In this document: piece by piece, positions 7,482-14,453 of the stretch
Layout: every line of letters begins with the position of its first letter
How positions within the stretch are numbered: position 1 is the stretch's first letter
Source: Pseudomonadota bacterium
Lineage (GTDB): Bacteria; Pseudomonadota; Gammaproteobacteria; Burkholderiales; Burkholderiaceae_D
DNA: 28,597 nt
Reading direction: 5' to 3'
Assembly (NCBI GenBank): GCA_023449275.1
Contig: JAEXJM010000009.1
Location: forward strand, 1 to 28,597
Made by a program: the position numbers and the translations under genes
The notes under the pieces: generated by a model
Seen by the model: only the letters and a program-made list of their open reading frames with translations
Databases searched by the model: none
Told to the model about the DNA's origin: nothing

Positions 7482-8939
7482 ATGCGTCTGAAACCTCTTT
7501 TCATCAAACTGGCTCCGCTATTCGTCTGCGTCGGCATGGTCGGCTGTACGACCGTCGGACCGGACTACAAAATCCCGGAAACAGCCGACATCAACAAGCC
7601 GGAAGCGTCCGGATCATTCACCTCGGCACAGGAAAAGGTCTTCCAGTCCGAGCCCCTGCCGGATCACTGGTGGAAACTCTATGACGACCTGGTGCTGAAT
7701 TCACTGATCGAAAAAGCGCTGACCCAAAATACCGACCTTCGCGTCGCCTCCGCCAACCTCGCCCGTGCCCGCGCCGTTCTGGAAGAAGTCGGGATGGGAA
7801 CCGTTCCCACGGTTGAACTGTCCGCCCAGCCTAATTATGGGCGCTCATCCGCCGCTTCCCATGGGTTTGGAAACCGTTTCTCCGATGCATGGAAATTCGA
7901 TGGAGGTATCGGCATTTCCTATCAGGTCGACCTTTTCGGACAGATCGCACGTGGCATCGAAGCCGCGTCGGCAGACACGGAAGCTGCGCAGGCCGCCCTT
8001 GACGTCACACGCATCACCGTTGCCGCCAGCACCGCCAAAGCCTATGCAGACGCCTGTTCTTCAGCCCAGCGGATCGGCATCGCCGAACATTCTGCCGAAC
8101 TGCAAAGGCAATTCCTGGACTCCACGAAACAACTGACCGGAGCCGGACGCGGCACCGCGATGGACGTATCCCGTGCCAGCGCCCAGTACGAATCCCTGCG
8201 TGCCGCCATCCCGCCCCTTCAGGCACAGCAGAAAGTCGCACTTTACCAGTTGTCCGTGTTGACCGGTGAATTGCCCAACACACTCGTCGCCAGCATCGGA
8301 CAATGCAAAAAAGCGCCGCAGCTTTCCCGGCCGATTCCGGTCGGTGACGGTGCCGCCCTGCTGAAACGTCGCCCGGACATCCGTCAGGCCGAACGTAAAA
8401 TGGCTGCTGCCAACGCCCGTATCGGTGTCGCCACGGCAGACCTTTACCCGAAAATCAATTTCGGCCTGTCCGGCGGTTTTACCGGCCGGATGAACGGCTT
8501 TGACCAGAACAATGGCTATCGCTGGAGCATCGGCCCGCTGATTTCGTGGACAATCCCCGATACGGGAACCGCCCGCAGCCGGATCAAACAGGCCGAAGCC
8601 GAAAATCAGGCCGCCCTCGCCCGGTTCGATGCCAGCGTCTTGAATGCCCTGAAAGAAGCCGAAAGCGCCCTGACCAATTACGCACGCGAACTGGATCGCA
8701 ACGCCCTGTTGAAAGCCGCACGCGACCAGAGCGCACTGGCCGCCGATCAGGCACATCGCCTGTACCGTCATGGCAGGATCGACTTCCTTGCCACACTGGA
8801 CGCCGAACGTACACTGGCAAACGATGAAAGTACCTACGCCGCATCCAGCGCCAAACTCGTCAGCGACCAGATCAATGTCTTTCTCGCTTTGGGCGGGGGA
8901 TGGGAACAGAATCCGCCTGTCACACAGGCGAAACAATGA
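7482..8939 (+). CDS. NodT-type RND/FUSC efflux outer-membrane lipoprotein
   Basis: A 485-residue TolC-superfamily channel. The signal peptide ends in the lipobox V-G-C with Cys22 as lipidation site, followed by TTVGPDY, the start typical of this family (OprM/NodT class). Two repeated outer-membrane-efflux domains follow, with long Ala-rich helices (about 65-270 and 285-475). RRPDIRQAERKMAAANARIGVATADLYPKI is the strongly conserved block of the second repeat, shown here in pieces: RRPDIR, AANARIGVA, DLYPKI. The gene follows the adaptor by 9 bases with AGGA as ribosome binding site, and closes the operon. Having a dedicated outer-membrane channel in the operon is more like Burkholderia/Pseudomonas FUSC systems than E. 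coli aaeXAB, which borrows TolC. Confidence 0.94.
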   Translation: MRLKPLFIKLAPLFVCVGMVGCTTVGPDYKIPETADINKPEASGSFTSAQEKVFQSEPLPDHWWKLYDDLVLNSLIEKALTQNTDLRVASANLARARAVLEEVGMGTVPTVELSAQPNYGRSSAASHGFGNRFSDAWKFDGGIGISYQVDLFGQIARGIEAASADTEAAQAALDVTRITVAASTAKAYADACSSAQRIGIAEHSAELQRQFLDSTKQLTGAGRGTAMDVSRASAQYESLRAAIPPLQAQQKVALYQLSVLTGELPNTLVASIGQCKKAPQLSRPIPVGDGAALLKRRPDIRQAERKMAAANARIGVATADLYPKINFGLSGGFTGRMNGFDQNNGYRWSIGPLISWTIPDTGTARSRIKQAEAENQAALARFDASVLNALKEAESALTNYARELDRNALLKAARDQSALAADQAHRLYRHGRIDFLATLDAERTLANDESTYAASSAKLVSDQINVFLALGGGWEQNPPVTQAKQ

Positions 8940-8996
8940 AAGGATAAGATTTTCACACTCTCCGGCGTGATCGATGCTCTTTTGGCCGAACTGGCC

Positions 8997-9035
8997 CTGC
9001 CGTGAAAACCGATCCTTCCACGGTTTTCGCGGCAG
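8997..9035 (+). terminator. Strong hairpin after the efflux operon (possible terminator or 3' stabiliser)
   Basis: CTGCCGTGAAAACCG (8997-9011) pairs with CGGTTTTCGCGGCAG (9021-9035) over 15 positions with a single T/G opposition (G-U in RNA), around a 9-base loop. It starts 57 bases after the channel gene stop. No T-run follows directly (the flank is TATGGATTC), so it is not a textbook intrinsic terminator. It could still end or protect the long operon mRNA. Confidence 0.5.
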
Positions 9036-9099
9036 TATGGATTCATCAATAAAAAATTCTCTTATCGCGTTCTTCTTTCTCGATCGTTGCAAACACATA

Positions 9100-9851
9100 C
9101 TGCGCCAATCATTCGTAGCGCACAGTACATCTGAATCGCTCGACATAAGCATTCTGCTGCGACTTACCACACCATGAAATGATCGCTCCAGACAGCGTAT
9201 GACCCTTTCCGATGGCATGGAAATGTCCTCTTTGATGCTCTCTTCGGTACTTCTCGATTGAAATCATCCACCACATTGAATAACCGAACGCTCCGGCCAT
9301 CTTCCAACTGGTCATGCATGAAATCCATTGACCATTCCTGATTGATGGATTCCGGTACTGCCTGCATTTCCGATTTCTTGCGTACCATACGCTTCTTCGG
9401 CTTGATTCGCAGATTCTCAGTTCCAATTCACGATGAATCCGGTAACGCGTTTGTGATTCCAGCCAAACCTTCTCATATTACGCAAGTACAGGTAACACAA
9501 TCCTCTATTGCGGTTATTGTCAGTTCGCCAAATCCGTCATCCGGCTATCTTCTCGTTCCCAGCTTTTTTCCCGGATTCATACCGGTAGCTGATCCGGCTG
9601 ACTCGAAACAGCTCACAGGCTAGCCTGATTGATATGCCTCTGCCAGCTACCGCGTGTTGAACCATATCCCGGCGGCGAGATGGTCTCCTTGAGTAATCTC
9701 CACTTTGAACCATTCTTCAACGTACATCTTCAGCCGTATGTTTTCTGCCTCAAGCTCTTTCATCCTGGCCACCATCGACATACCCATGCCGCCATATTTC
9801 TACCGCCATTTGTACCACCTTCCGGCTGTCCGTACAGTTCGATTTCTTCAT
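9100..9851 (-). mobile_element. Decayed IS3-family insertion sequence (orfA/orfB remnants)
   Basis: On the minus strand, broken pieces of an IS3-type transposase appear in the expected order but in different frames. First is an orfA start MKKSNCTDS at 9851; then KYGGMGMSMVARMKELEAEN with the leucine-zipper-like continuation IRLKMYVEEW. Next come AVAGRGISIRLACELFRVS and RRFGWNHKRV. The integrase core follows: INQEWSMDFMHDQLEDGRS and VRLFNVVDDFNRE, then SERVIRCLE. Last is QQNAYVERFRCTVRYE. Several frameshifts and stops separate them, and internal parts are missing: the helix-turn-helix middle of orfA and the stretch with the second catalytic Asp between the EWRGKP region and QQNAYVERF. I could not identify terminal inverted repeats or a target duplication. 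The element is dead. Confidence 0.85.
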
Positions 9852-10100
9852 GTAGAACCTCCCATAACGAGAAAATCCTGTTTCTGATCGTACCTATTGG
9901 GGTGGGGGATTATCCTTTATGAAACCGTAATAGGCGGAATAATCGCGATAATAACCGGCATCATTCTGAAAAAAGTCAGGAGCATTCAGTAAAAAACCGT
10001 TTTCAAATAAAAACGGTTTTATCTTTTCATTATGAATATGAATAGATCGGTTAATCAGGAAATGAAAAAAAGATAATCCCGAATAATGATTCCCGATCAC
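9852..10100. other. Intergenic region between IS remnant and acetyltransferase gene
   Basis: About 250 bases, AT-richer than the surroundings, holding the hairpin at 9993-10020 and a T-run on the minus strand (complement of 10066-10073) that would lie downstream of the acetyltransferase. An open frame exists on the minus strand but has low-complexity composition, no ribosome binding site and runs through the hairpin, so I do not call a gene. Confidence 0.5.
9993..10020. terminator. Bidirectional terminator-like hairpin
   Basis: AAAACCGTTTT (9993-10003) and AAAACGGTTTT (10010-10020) are perfect 11-base reverse complements around a 6-base loop. Flanking A and T runs let it act in both directions. 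It would stop transcription from the acetyltransferase gene (minus strand, ending at 10101). Confidence 0.65.
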
Positions 10101-10643
10101 TCAGGCCTTCGGTTTTTTAACCGAATACATATAATGCGTCACCATCCTGCCATTGACACTGCGGTAAGCCGTCCCCGTAATTTTCATGCCGTTTCTTCTG
10201 GCGACGGCCCGGGATGCCGCATTGTCCGAACGGATCACGGAATAAACCCTTTCCATTCCCAACACACCAAACGCATACTCCTTGCAGGCAATCACTGCCT
10301 CGGTTGCATACCCCTGATGCCAGAAAGCTTTCTCGAACATGTAACCGATTTCAGGAAGCGCTTCATTGCCCCAGAACTGCATGGAAATGCCTGCATGGCC
10401 GATCATATCACCAGTTTCTTTCAGGACGACCGCCCACATCCCGAAACCCTCCGTTTCATAGCACCGGATTTGTTTCTTCAGCCAGAACCCGATTTCCTTC
10501 TCCGTGAAAACGCGCTCATAGGCATAGGTTACCTCCTCATCCTGAAGCGCCCGGCAAAGCCCGGACAAATCGGCATCGACCAGCTCACGGATCTGCAGTC
10601 TTCCGGTTTCGGCAATGATGTTGGAAACGGTTCTTTCTGTCAT
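10101..10643 (-). CDS. GNAT-family N-acetyltransferase, RimJ/RimL-like
   Basis: A 180-residue GNAT protein of the group that includes ribosomal-protein N-acetyltransferases. It has the ETGRLQIRELVDADLSGL start (residues 12-29), the central beta strands GMWAVVLKETGDMIGHAGIS (68-87), the EIGYMFEKAFWHQGYATEA acetyl-CoA pyrophosphate loop (98-116) and the DNAASRAVARRNGM helix near the C-terminus. It transfers acetyl from acetyl-CoA to an amine; the acceptor (ribosomal protein, small molecule or antibiotic) cannot be told from sequence. It is monocistronic and divergent from mdaB. The start is the first ATG of the frame and suits the family length. Confidence 0.9.
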   Translation of the reverse strand: MTERTVSNIIAETGRLQIRELVDADLSGLCRALQDEEVTYAYERVFTEKEIGFWLKKQIRCYETEGFGMWAVVLKETGDMIGHAGISMQFWGNEALPEIGYMFEKAFWHQGYATEAVIACKEYAFGVLGMERVYSVIRSDNAASRAVARRNGMKITGTAYRSVNGRMVTHYMYSVKKPKA

Positions 10644-10821
10644 GGGATAAAACGAAATGGCTTCTTTTCTGTCATATTAAAGGAATGAGACAAAAGGAGA
10701 TAAAAAATGCGTCCATTTTTCATGTCCACATATTGAAAAACCGGATTTGTCTCCCAATCTTCAATAAAATCACGATAAACCGGTTGCGAAAACAAACCGG
10801 ACTCTTTTTCAGGGAAAAAAC

Positions 10822-11406
10822 ATGAGCAAAATCTTCATCGTCAATGCAGCGAAAAGCTTCGGCCATTCACAAGGCAAACTCAATGACTATCTGACCGAAA
10901 TCGCCAGAGAAACCCTGACAGCTTCCGGACACGACATCAGGACAACCCGCATCGACAACGGTTACAACCCGCAAGCCGAAGTCGAAAACATCCTCTGGGC
11001 CGATGCAGTCATCTACCAGTTTCCCGCATGGTGGATGGAAGCCCCCTGGATCATGAAAAAATACGTCGATGAAGTCTTTACGGCAGGCCATGGCAAACTC
11101 TACGAAAGCGACGGGCGTACCCGTAGCGATGCCAGAAAGAAATACGGTTCCGGCGGTTTGTTACAAGGTAAAAAATACATGTTTTCAGTGACATGGAACG
11201 CCCCGGCAGAAGCTTTCACCGAGCCGGGACAATTCTTTGAAGGCAAAGGCATCGATGGTGATCTTCTCCCGTTCCATAAAGCCAACCAGTTTCTGGGCAT
11301 GTCGCCATTGCCGACGTTCATGTGCAACGACGTGATCAAGCAGCCTTCTATTGAAAATGACGTGACGCGCTACAAGGCTCACCTGCAAAAGACCTTTGCG
11401 AACTGA
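10822..11406 (+). CDS. mdaB: NAD(P)H:quinone reductase, modulator of drug activity B
   Basis: A 194-residue flavodoxin-fold oxidoreductase closely resembling E. coli MdaB. Shared landmarks are the N-terminal strand IFIVNAAKSFGHSQGKLND (residues 4-22, FAD phosphate binding), WADAVIYQFPAWWMEAPWIMKKYVDEVFT in two parts around residues 59-87, ASDGRTR-type ESDGRTRSD, KKYGSGGL-LQGKKYM, TWNAPAEAFTEPGQFFEGKG, and LPFHKANQFLGM. The family performs two-electron reduction of quinones with NAD(P)H in the cytosol, avoiding semiquinone radicals. The ribosome binding site is CAGGGA, 9 bases before the ATG. It probably forms an operon with the glycosylase-like gene 17 bases downstream. Confidence 0.94.
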   Translation: MSKIFIVNAAKSFGHSQGKLNDYLTEIARETLTASGHDIRTTRIDNGYNPQAEVENILWADAVIYQFPAWWMEAPWIMKKYVDEVFTAGHGKLYESDGRTRSDARKKYGSGGLLQGKKYMFSVTWNAPAEAFTEPGQFFEGKGIDGDLLPFHKANQFLGMSPLPTFMCNDVIKQPSIENDVTRYKAHLQKTFAN

Positions 11407-11423
11407 CCGGCCTGACGGACATC

Positions 11424-11870
11424 ATGCGGCTCTGGAGCCTGCATCCACAATATCTTGATGCCTGCGGACTGACGGCCTGCTGGCGCGAGGCACTGCTTGC
11501 CCGGCAGGTATTGCTGGGCAAAACCAAAGGCTATCGCCAGCATCCGCAACTGGAACGCTTCCGGCAAACAAGCCTTCCGGCCGCTGCCATCAACACCTAT
11601 CTGACCGCTATCCTTGCCGAAGCCGACCGGCGTGGATACCGTTTCGACATTTCCAAAATCGATTCATCCGACGAAGCCGTTCATCTCATTCCGGTATCGA
11701 GCGGACAACTGGAATTCGAACGCCAGCATCTTTTGAGCAAGCTGAAGCAACGCGCACCGCAATTCTGTCCCCCTCTTGAAACCGTCAGCCTGCCCAAACC
11801 CCATCCATTATTCATCATACATGAAGGCGATATCGAACCGTGGGAAAAAGGTTCTCCTGAAAAAAACTGA
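11424..11870 (+). CDS. Pyrimidine-dimer DNA glycosylase (Pyr_excise) family protein
   Basis: A 148-residue protein whose first 80 residues carry the family pattern: MRLWSLHPQYLD at 1-12, CWREALLARQVL at 19-30, GKTKGYRQHPQLERF at 32-46, then AINTYL and EADRRGYRFD at 66-75. This is the T4 endonuclease V-related family (PF03013), in which the mature N-terminal amine and an early Glu act in base excision of UV dimers. In bacterial members such as this, the activity is mostly inferred. It starts 17 bases after mdaB and is likely co-transcribed with it. The C-terminal 60 residues are less conserved. The start is fixed by the conserved MRLWSLHP. Confidence 0.8.
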   Translation: MRLWSLHPQYLDACGLTACWREALLARQVLLGKTKGYRQHPQLERFRQTSLPAAAINTYLTAILAEADRRGYRFDISKIDSSDEAVHLIPVSSGQLEFERQHLLSKLKQRAPQFCPPLETVSLPKPHPLFIIHEGDIEPWEKGSPEKN

Positions 11871-11995
11871 CCGGCAGATCATTGCCATTCTGCCATTCCT
11901 GCCCGGTTCGACATTTGTCAGACAAGCGAAAAACAAGGGAACTCATACATGGATTCCCACTCAAACCGATTATCAGAACCTGCATTGAGACCTTC

Positions 11996-12487
11996 ATGAC
12001 TGTCCGGACACAAAACTTCAACTTCCATAATATCGTGACAATCGGCCTCCCGATTGTCATCAGCCTTGCCGTCGGCACACTGGCCGGATACCTCCAGAGA
12101 AGTGCCATCACCAACTGGTATCCCCATTTGAACAAACCCGCACTGACACCACCCAATGAGGCATTTCCCATCGCATGGACCATCCTTTACATTTTAATGG
12201 GACTCTCCATTGGCCTGATCTACCTGACCGACAGCGACCAGAAACCTGCGCTTCGGAACCTGTTCATCTTTCAGCTGTTCTTCAACTTCATGTGGAGCAT
12301 CGTCTTTTTCGTCCGTCAAAACATCTTCGGGGGCCTGATCTGTATCGTCATACTCGAATGGCTCCTGATCTGGTATGCCTTCAGGACATGGCCCATCCGG
12401 AAGCTGTCCTCCATCCTTTTCTGGCCGTACATCGCATGGGTCGGCTTCGCCATTTACCTCAACATATACATCTACCTGTACAACTAG
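11996..12487 (+). CDS. tspO: TspO/MBR-family membrane protein
   Basis: A 163-residue protein with five hydrophobic helices and the family's signature first loop WYPHLNKPALTPPNEAFPIA (residues 41-60) followed by WTILYILMG. The later helices carry FFNFMWSIVFF and the aromatic-rich WPYIAWVGFAIYLN end. TspO proteins bind porphyrins/tetrapyrroles and cholesterol-like ligands and modulate stress responses; their biochemical role in most bacteria is unsettled. The frame stays open upstream to 11882, but the added 38 residues are polar and unlike the family. I start at the ATG at 11996, which gives the normal TspO length of about 160 residues and has GAGA 7-10 bases upstream. Confidence 0.88.
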   Translation: MTVRTQNFNFHNIVTIGLPIVISLAVGTLAGYLQRSAITNWYPHLNKPALTPPNEAFPIAWTILYILMGLSIGLIYLTDSDQKPALRNLFIFQLFFNFMWSIVFFVRQNIFGGLICIVILEWLLIWYAFRTWPIRKLSSILFWPYIAWVGFAIYLNIYIYLYN

Positions 12488-12501
12488 CGAATCGCAGATA
12501 T

Positions 12502-12789
12502 ATGGAACAGGAAAACACAACTGAAAAAACAGATATAGACAAAACCGTCCCCGAAACGGCTCCGCCCGGGAAAAACTGTTTTTATATCATGGTATTGACT
12601 GTTATTGCCGGATTCGTGGCAGTCACCGCTTATATGGATGGCAACAGGCTTTACGCTTCCATCATGACCGGCAACACCATCGTGCGCCATATCACCAGCC
12701 GGATCCGTCGCCATCTCGTCCGCCCTATCGTGGAACGGGCATCATATCTGGCATTCCGCGACTTGCCTGCATTAATTGAACCCCGGTAA
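12502..12789 (+). pseudogene. Probable N-terminal remnant of a DUF1275 (YoaK-like) membrane protein
   Basis: A 95-codon frame from the ATG at 12502, 14 bases after tspO. Residues 27-61 read CFYIMVLTVIAGFVAVTAYM then DGNRLYASIMTGNTI. This matches the first helix and the hallmark 'AGFVDAVxYL...F.A.MTGNT' of DUF1275 proteins, which are normally about 220-250 residues with six helices. Here the frame turns basic right after MTGNT (RHITSRIRRHLVR) and stops. No further helices are found in the other frames up to the nitroreductase start at 12886. So it is most likely a truncated copy left by a deletion. A functional short protein cannot be excluded. Identification rests on one motif. Confidence 0.45.
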
Positions 12790-12850
12790 AACAGACTCCC
12801 CTGTTCGCCCGACCATAAAACTGTGCCATACTGGCAAAAATCGTCATTCC

Positions 12851-12870
12851 AGCCTGCCATACAGGCTTTT
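12851..12870 (+). promoter_or_regulatory. Small hairpin with T-run in the nitroreductase leader
   Basis: AGCCTG (12851-12856), a 5-base loop, then CAGGCT (12862-12867) running into TTTT. It lies just before the ribosome binding site GAGGAAA of the nitroreductase gene. It is short but looks like a mini-attenuator or transcription pause site. A possible promoter (TTCGCC, 17 bases, CATACT with the -10 at about 12827-12832) lies upstream. Confidence 0.3.
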
Positions 12871-12885
12871 CTAGAGGAAAAAACC

Positions 12886-13581
12886 ATGCAGCCCACGATT
12901 CCCGTCACACCGACCGATTCCATTATCGCCACCCGCAAATCCGTCCGGGCCTACAAAAAAGACCCTGTCGACCCCAGGCTGCTTGAACACATCCTCACCT
13001 TCGCTGCCCGCGCCCCGTCCGGCACCAACATGCAGCCCTGGAACGTCTATGTCCTGACCGGAGATGCCAAAAAACGTGTCACCGATACCGTCTGTCAGGC
13101 ATTCGATACGGCAGAATCCGGAAAATACGAAAGTGAATACAAATATTACCCTGAACCGTTTTTCGAGCCCTACCTCTCACGCCGACGGAAACTGGGATGG
13201 GACATGTATAGCCTCCTCGGTATCGGCAAGGGAGAGAGGGAAAAGACCCGGCTCCAGCAACGCCGGAACTACGAATTTTTCGACGCTCCTGTCGGCCTGC
13301 TGTTCACGATACACCGCAAACTGCCATCCGGCTCCTTCATCGATTACGGAACCTTTCTGGAAAACATCATGCTCTCGGCGAAAAGCCACGGGCTGGATAC
13401 CTGCCTTCAGGCAGGCTGGAGCGATTATCATGAAATCATCCGGAAAGTGACTCCAATAAAACCGGAAGAACTGCTTCTGGCAGGCATGGCAATGGGATAC
13501 GCAGACAGGGAAGCCGTCATTTACGGGCTGAAAACCGAACGTGAACCGGTCTCGTCATTCACGACATTTCTGGATAAATAA
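12886..13581 (+). CDS. Nitroreductase-family flavoprotein (paralogue 1)
   Basis: A 231-residue FMN-dependent nitroreductase. It has the RKSVRAYKKDPVD start (residues 18-30, FMN phosphate contact), the ARAPSGTNMQPWNVYVLTG segment (44-62, FMN binding and dimer interface), and the late GMAMGYADREAVIYGLKTER-EPVSSF block where flavin-site glycines lie. Members reduce nitroaromatics, quinones or activated alkenes with NAD(P)H in the cytosol; the natural substrate is unknown. The start at 12886 has an excellent GAGGAAA ribosome binding site and begins next to the conserved core. A frame-open extension to 12823 lacks one. The protein is very similar throughout to the one at 20726 (including SEYKYYPEPFFEPYLSRRRK). 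It converges with the tetR gene. Confidence 0.92.
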   Translation: MQPTIPVTPTDSIIATRKSVRAYKKDPVDPRLLEHILTFAARAPSGTNMQPWNVYVLTGDAKKRVTDTVCQAFDTAESGKYESEYKYYPEPFFEPYLSRRRKLGWDMYSLLGIGKGEREKTRLQQRRNYEFFDAPVGLLFTIHRKLPSGSFIDYGTFLENIMLSAKSHGLDTCLQAGWSDYHEIIRKVTPIKPEELLLAGMAMGYADREAVIYGLKTEREPVSSFTTFLDK

Positions 13582-13616
13582 GGAACCGGATTCCAAAAAA
13601 CGTTCCGGCCGGACAC

Positions 13617-14288
13617 TCATCTTTCCGGACCGTATGCGGAAAGGAATACCCTGACCGCATCGGCAACGCTTTTTTTCATTTCCTCATCGGTTGGCGGCTT
13701 CACCAGTTCGAAAAGACAACGCTCATACCAGCGTGCATTCAAAAGACTGCGCAAATGAATCGCCGCGACATGGATATCGATGCCGTTTCGAAGCTGTCCT
13801 TCATTCACGGCCTTTTCCAGAAAAACGGCAATATGTTCCGTCGTTTTCTTCGGGCCGTTCTCGTAATAGTACCGTCCGATATCCGGCCGGTAGGATTCCG
13901 CCAGCAAAGCCCGTCTGACAGCCAGCACATTGGGCGAGTAAATGAACGCAATAAATTTCTCGCCAAAGCGCTGCAAAACACTCTCGATATCCCCATCCGA
14001 CCGCTCCAGTTCCAGAAAGGCCTCAGCCGCCTTCTGCCTCGTATTATCGGCAATGACCGGTTCCTGAAGGAAAGACGAAACCGCTTCATTCTTGTCCAGG
14101 GAAACACGACGGATAACTTCCAGAAAAATCGCTTCCTTGGAAGGAAAGTAATTGTAAAGCGTCATTTTCGAACCACCCAGCCGGGCCGCGATGGCATTCA
14201 TGGAAGCATTATGAAAACCCAATTCACGAAAAACGGCCGTGGCCGCATCCAGAATCGCTTCCCGTTTCTCTTCCGTCCTCTTTTTCAT
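13617..14288 (-). CDS. TetR/AcrR-family repressor of the adjacent emrAB genes
   Basis: A 223-residue TetR regulator. The N-terminal helix-turn-helix spans residues 8-54, with the family signature GFHNASMNAIAARLGGSKMTLYNYFPSKEAIF in pieces around 24-55. The C-terminal half is an all-helical ligand and dimer domain (AESYRPDIGRYYYENGP region) like that of AefR-type regulators of efflux. It is transcribed away from the emrA-like gene, and the 165-base gap between them carries two copies of a 17-bp repeat. The reasonable inference is repression of emrAB, and perhaps itself, relieved by a pump substrate. The first ATG is used, with GGGAAA about 8 bases upstream. Confidence 0.92.
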   Translation of the reverse strand: MKKRTEEKREAILDAATAVFRELGFHNASMNAIAARLGGSKMTLYNYFPSKEAIFLEVIRRVSLDKNEAVSSFLQEPVIADNTRQKAAEAFLELERSDGDIESVLQRFGEKFIAFIYSPNVLAVRRALLAESYRPDIGRYYYENGPKKTTEHIAVFLEKAVNEGQLRNGIDIHVAAIHLRSLLNARWYERCLFELVKPPTDEEMKKSVADAVRVFLSAYGPER

Positions 14289-14323
14289 CCGGTTTTCCCG
14301 AAAACAACAACCGTTACAAACGA

Positions 14324-14369
14324 TACCGTGCGGTACAGTTTACATAAAATAGACCGCGTAGTACAGTTT
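14324..14369. promoter_or_regulatory. Pair of 17-bp operator-like repeats between tetR and emrAB
   Basis: ACCGTGCGGTACAGTTT (14325-14341) and ACCGCGTAGTACAGTTT (14353-14369) agree at 14 of 17 positions and are spaced 28 bases start to start. The left copy contains an exact palindrome TACCG-TG-CGGTA (14324-14335). Position in the divergent intergenic region and spacing close to helical phasing suggest binding of two TetR dimers. Promoter elements are not clear enough to place. Confidence 0.6.
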
Positions 14370-14453
14370 TAAAAACTTGCGCCAAATTAAATTTATTTCT
14401 CACACCATTTCGCAAAACAGGTCTTTGCCTGAAATAGTCCGAAAAGGAAAAAA

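Noticed and set aside
8061..9218. Minus-strand open frame of 385 codons under the NodT gene
   Set aside because: Its first codons are debris of the IS3 transposase and the rest is antisense to the outer-membrane channel gene.
9894..10100. 68-codon minus-strand frame between IS remnant and acetyltransferase
   Set aside because: It reads through a perfect terminator-like hairpin, is biased to Phe/Asn/Tyr by AT-rich DNA and has no ribosome binding site.
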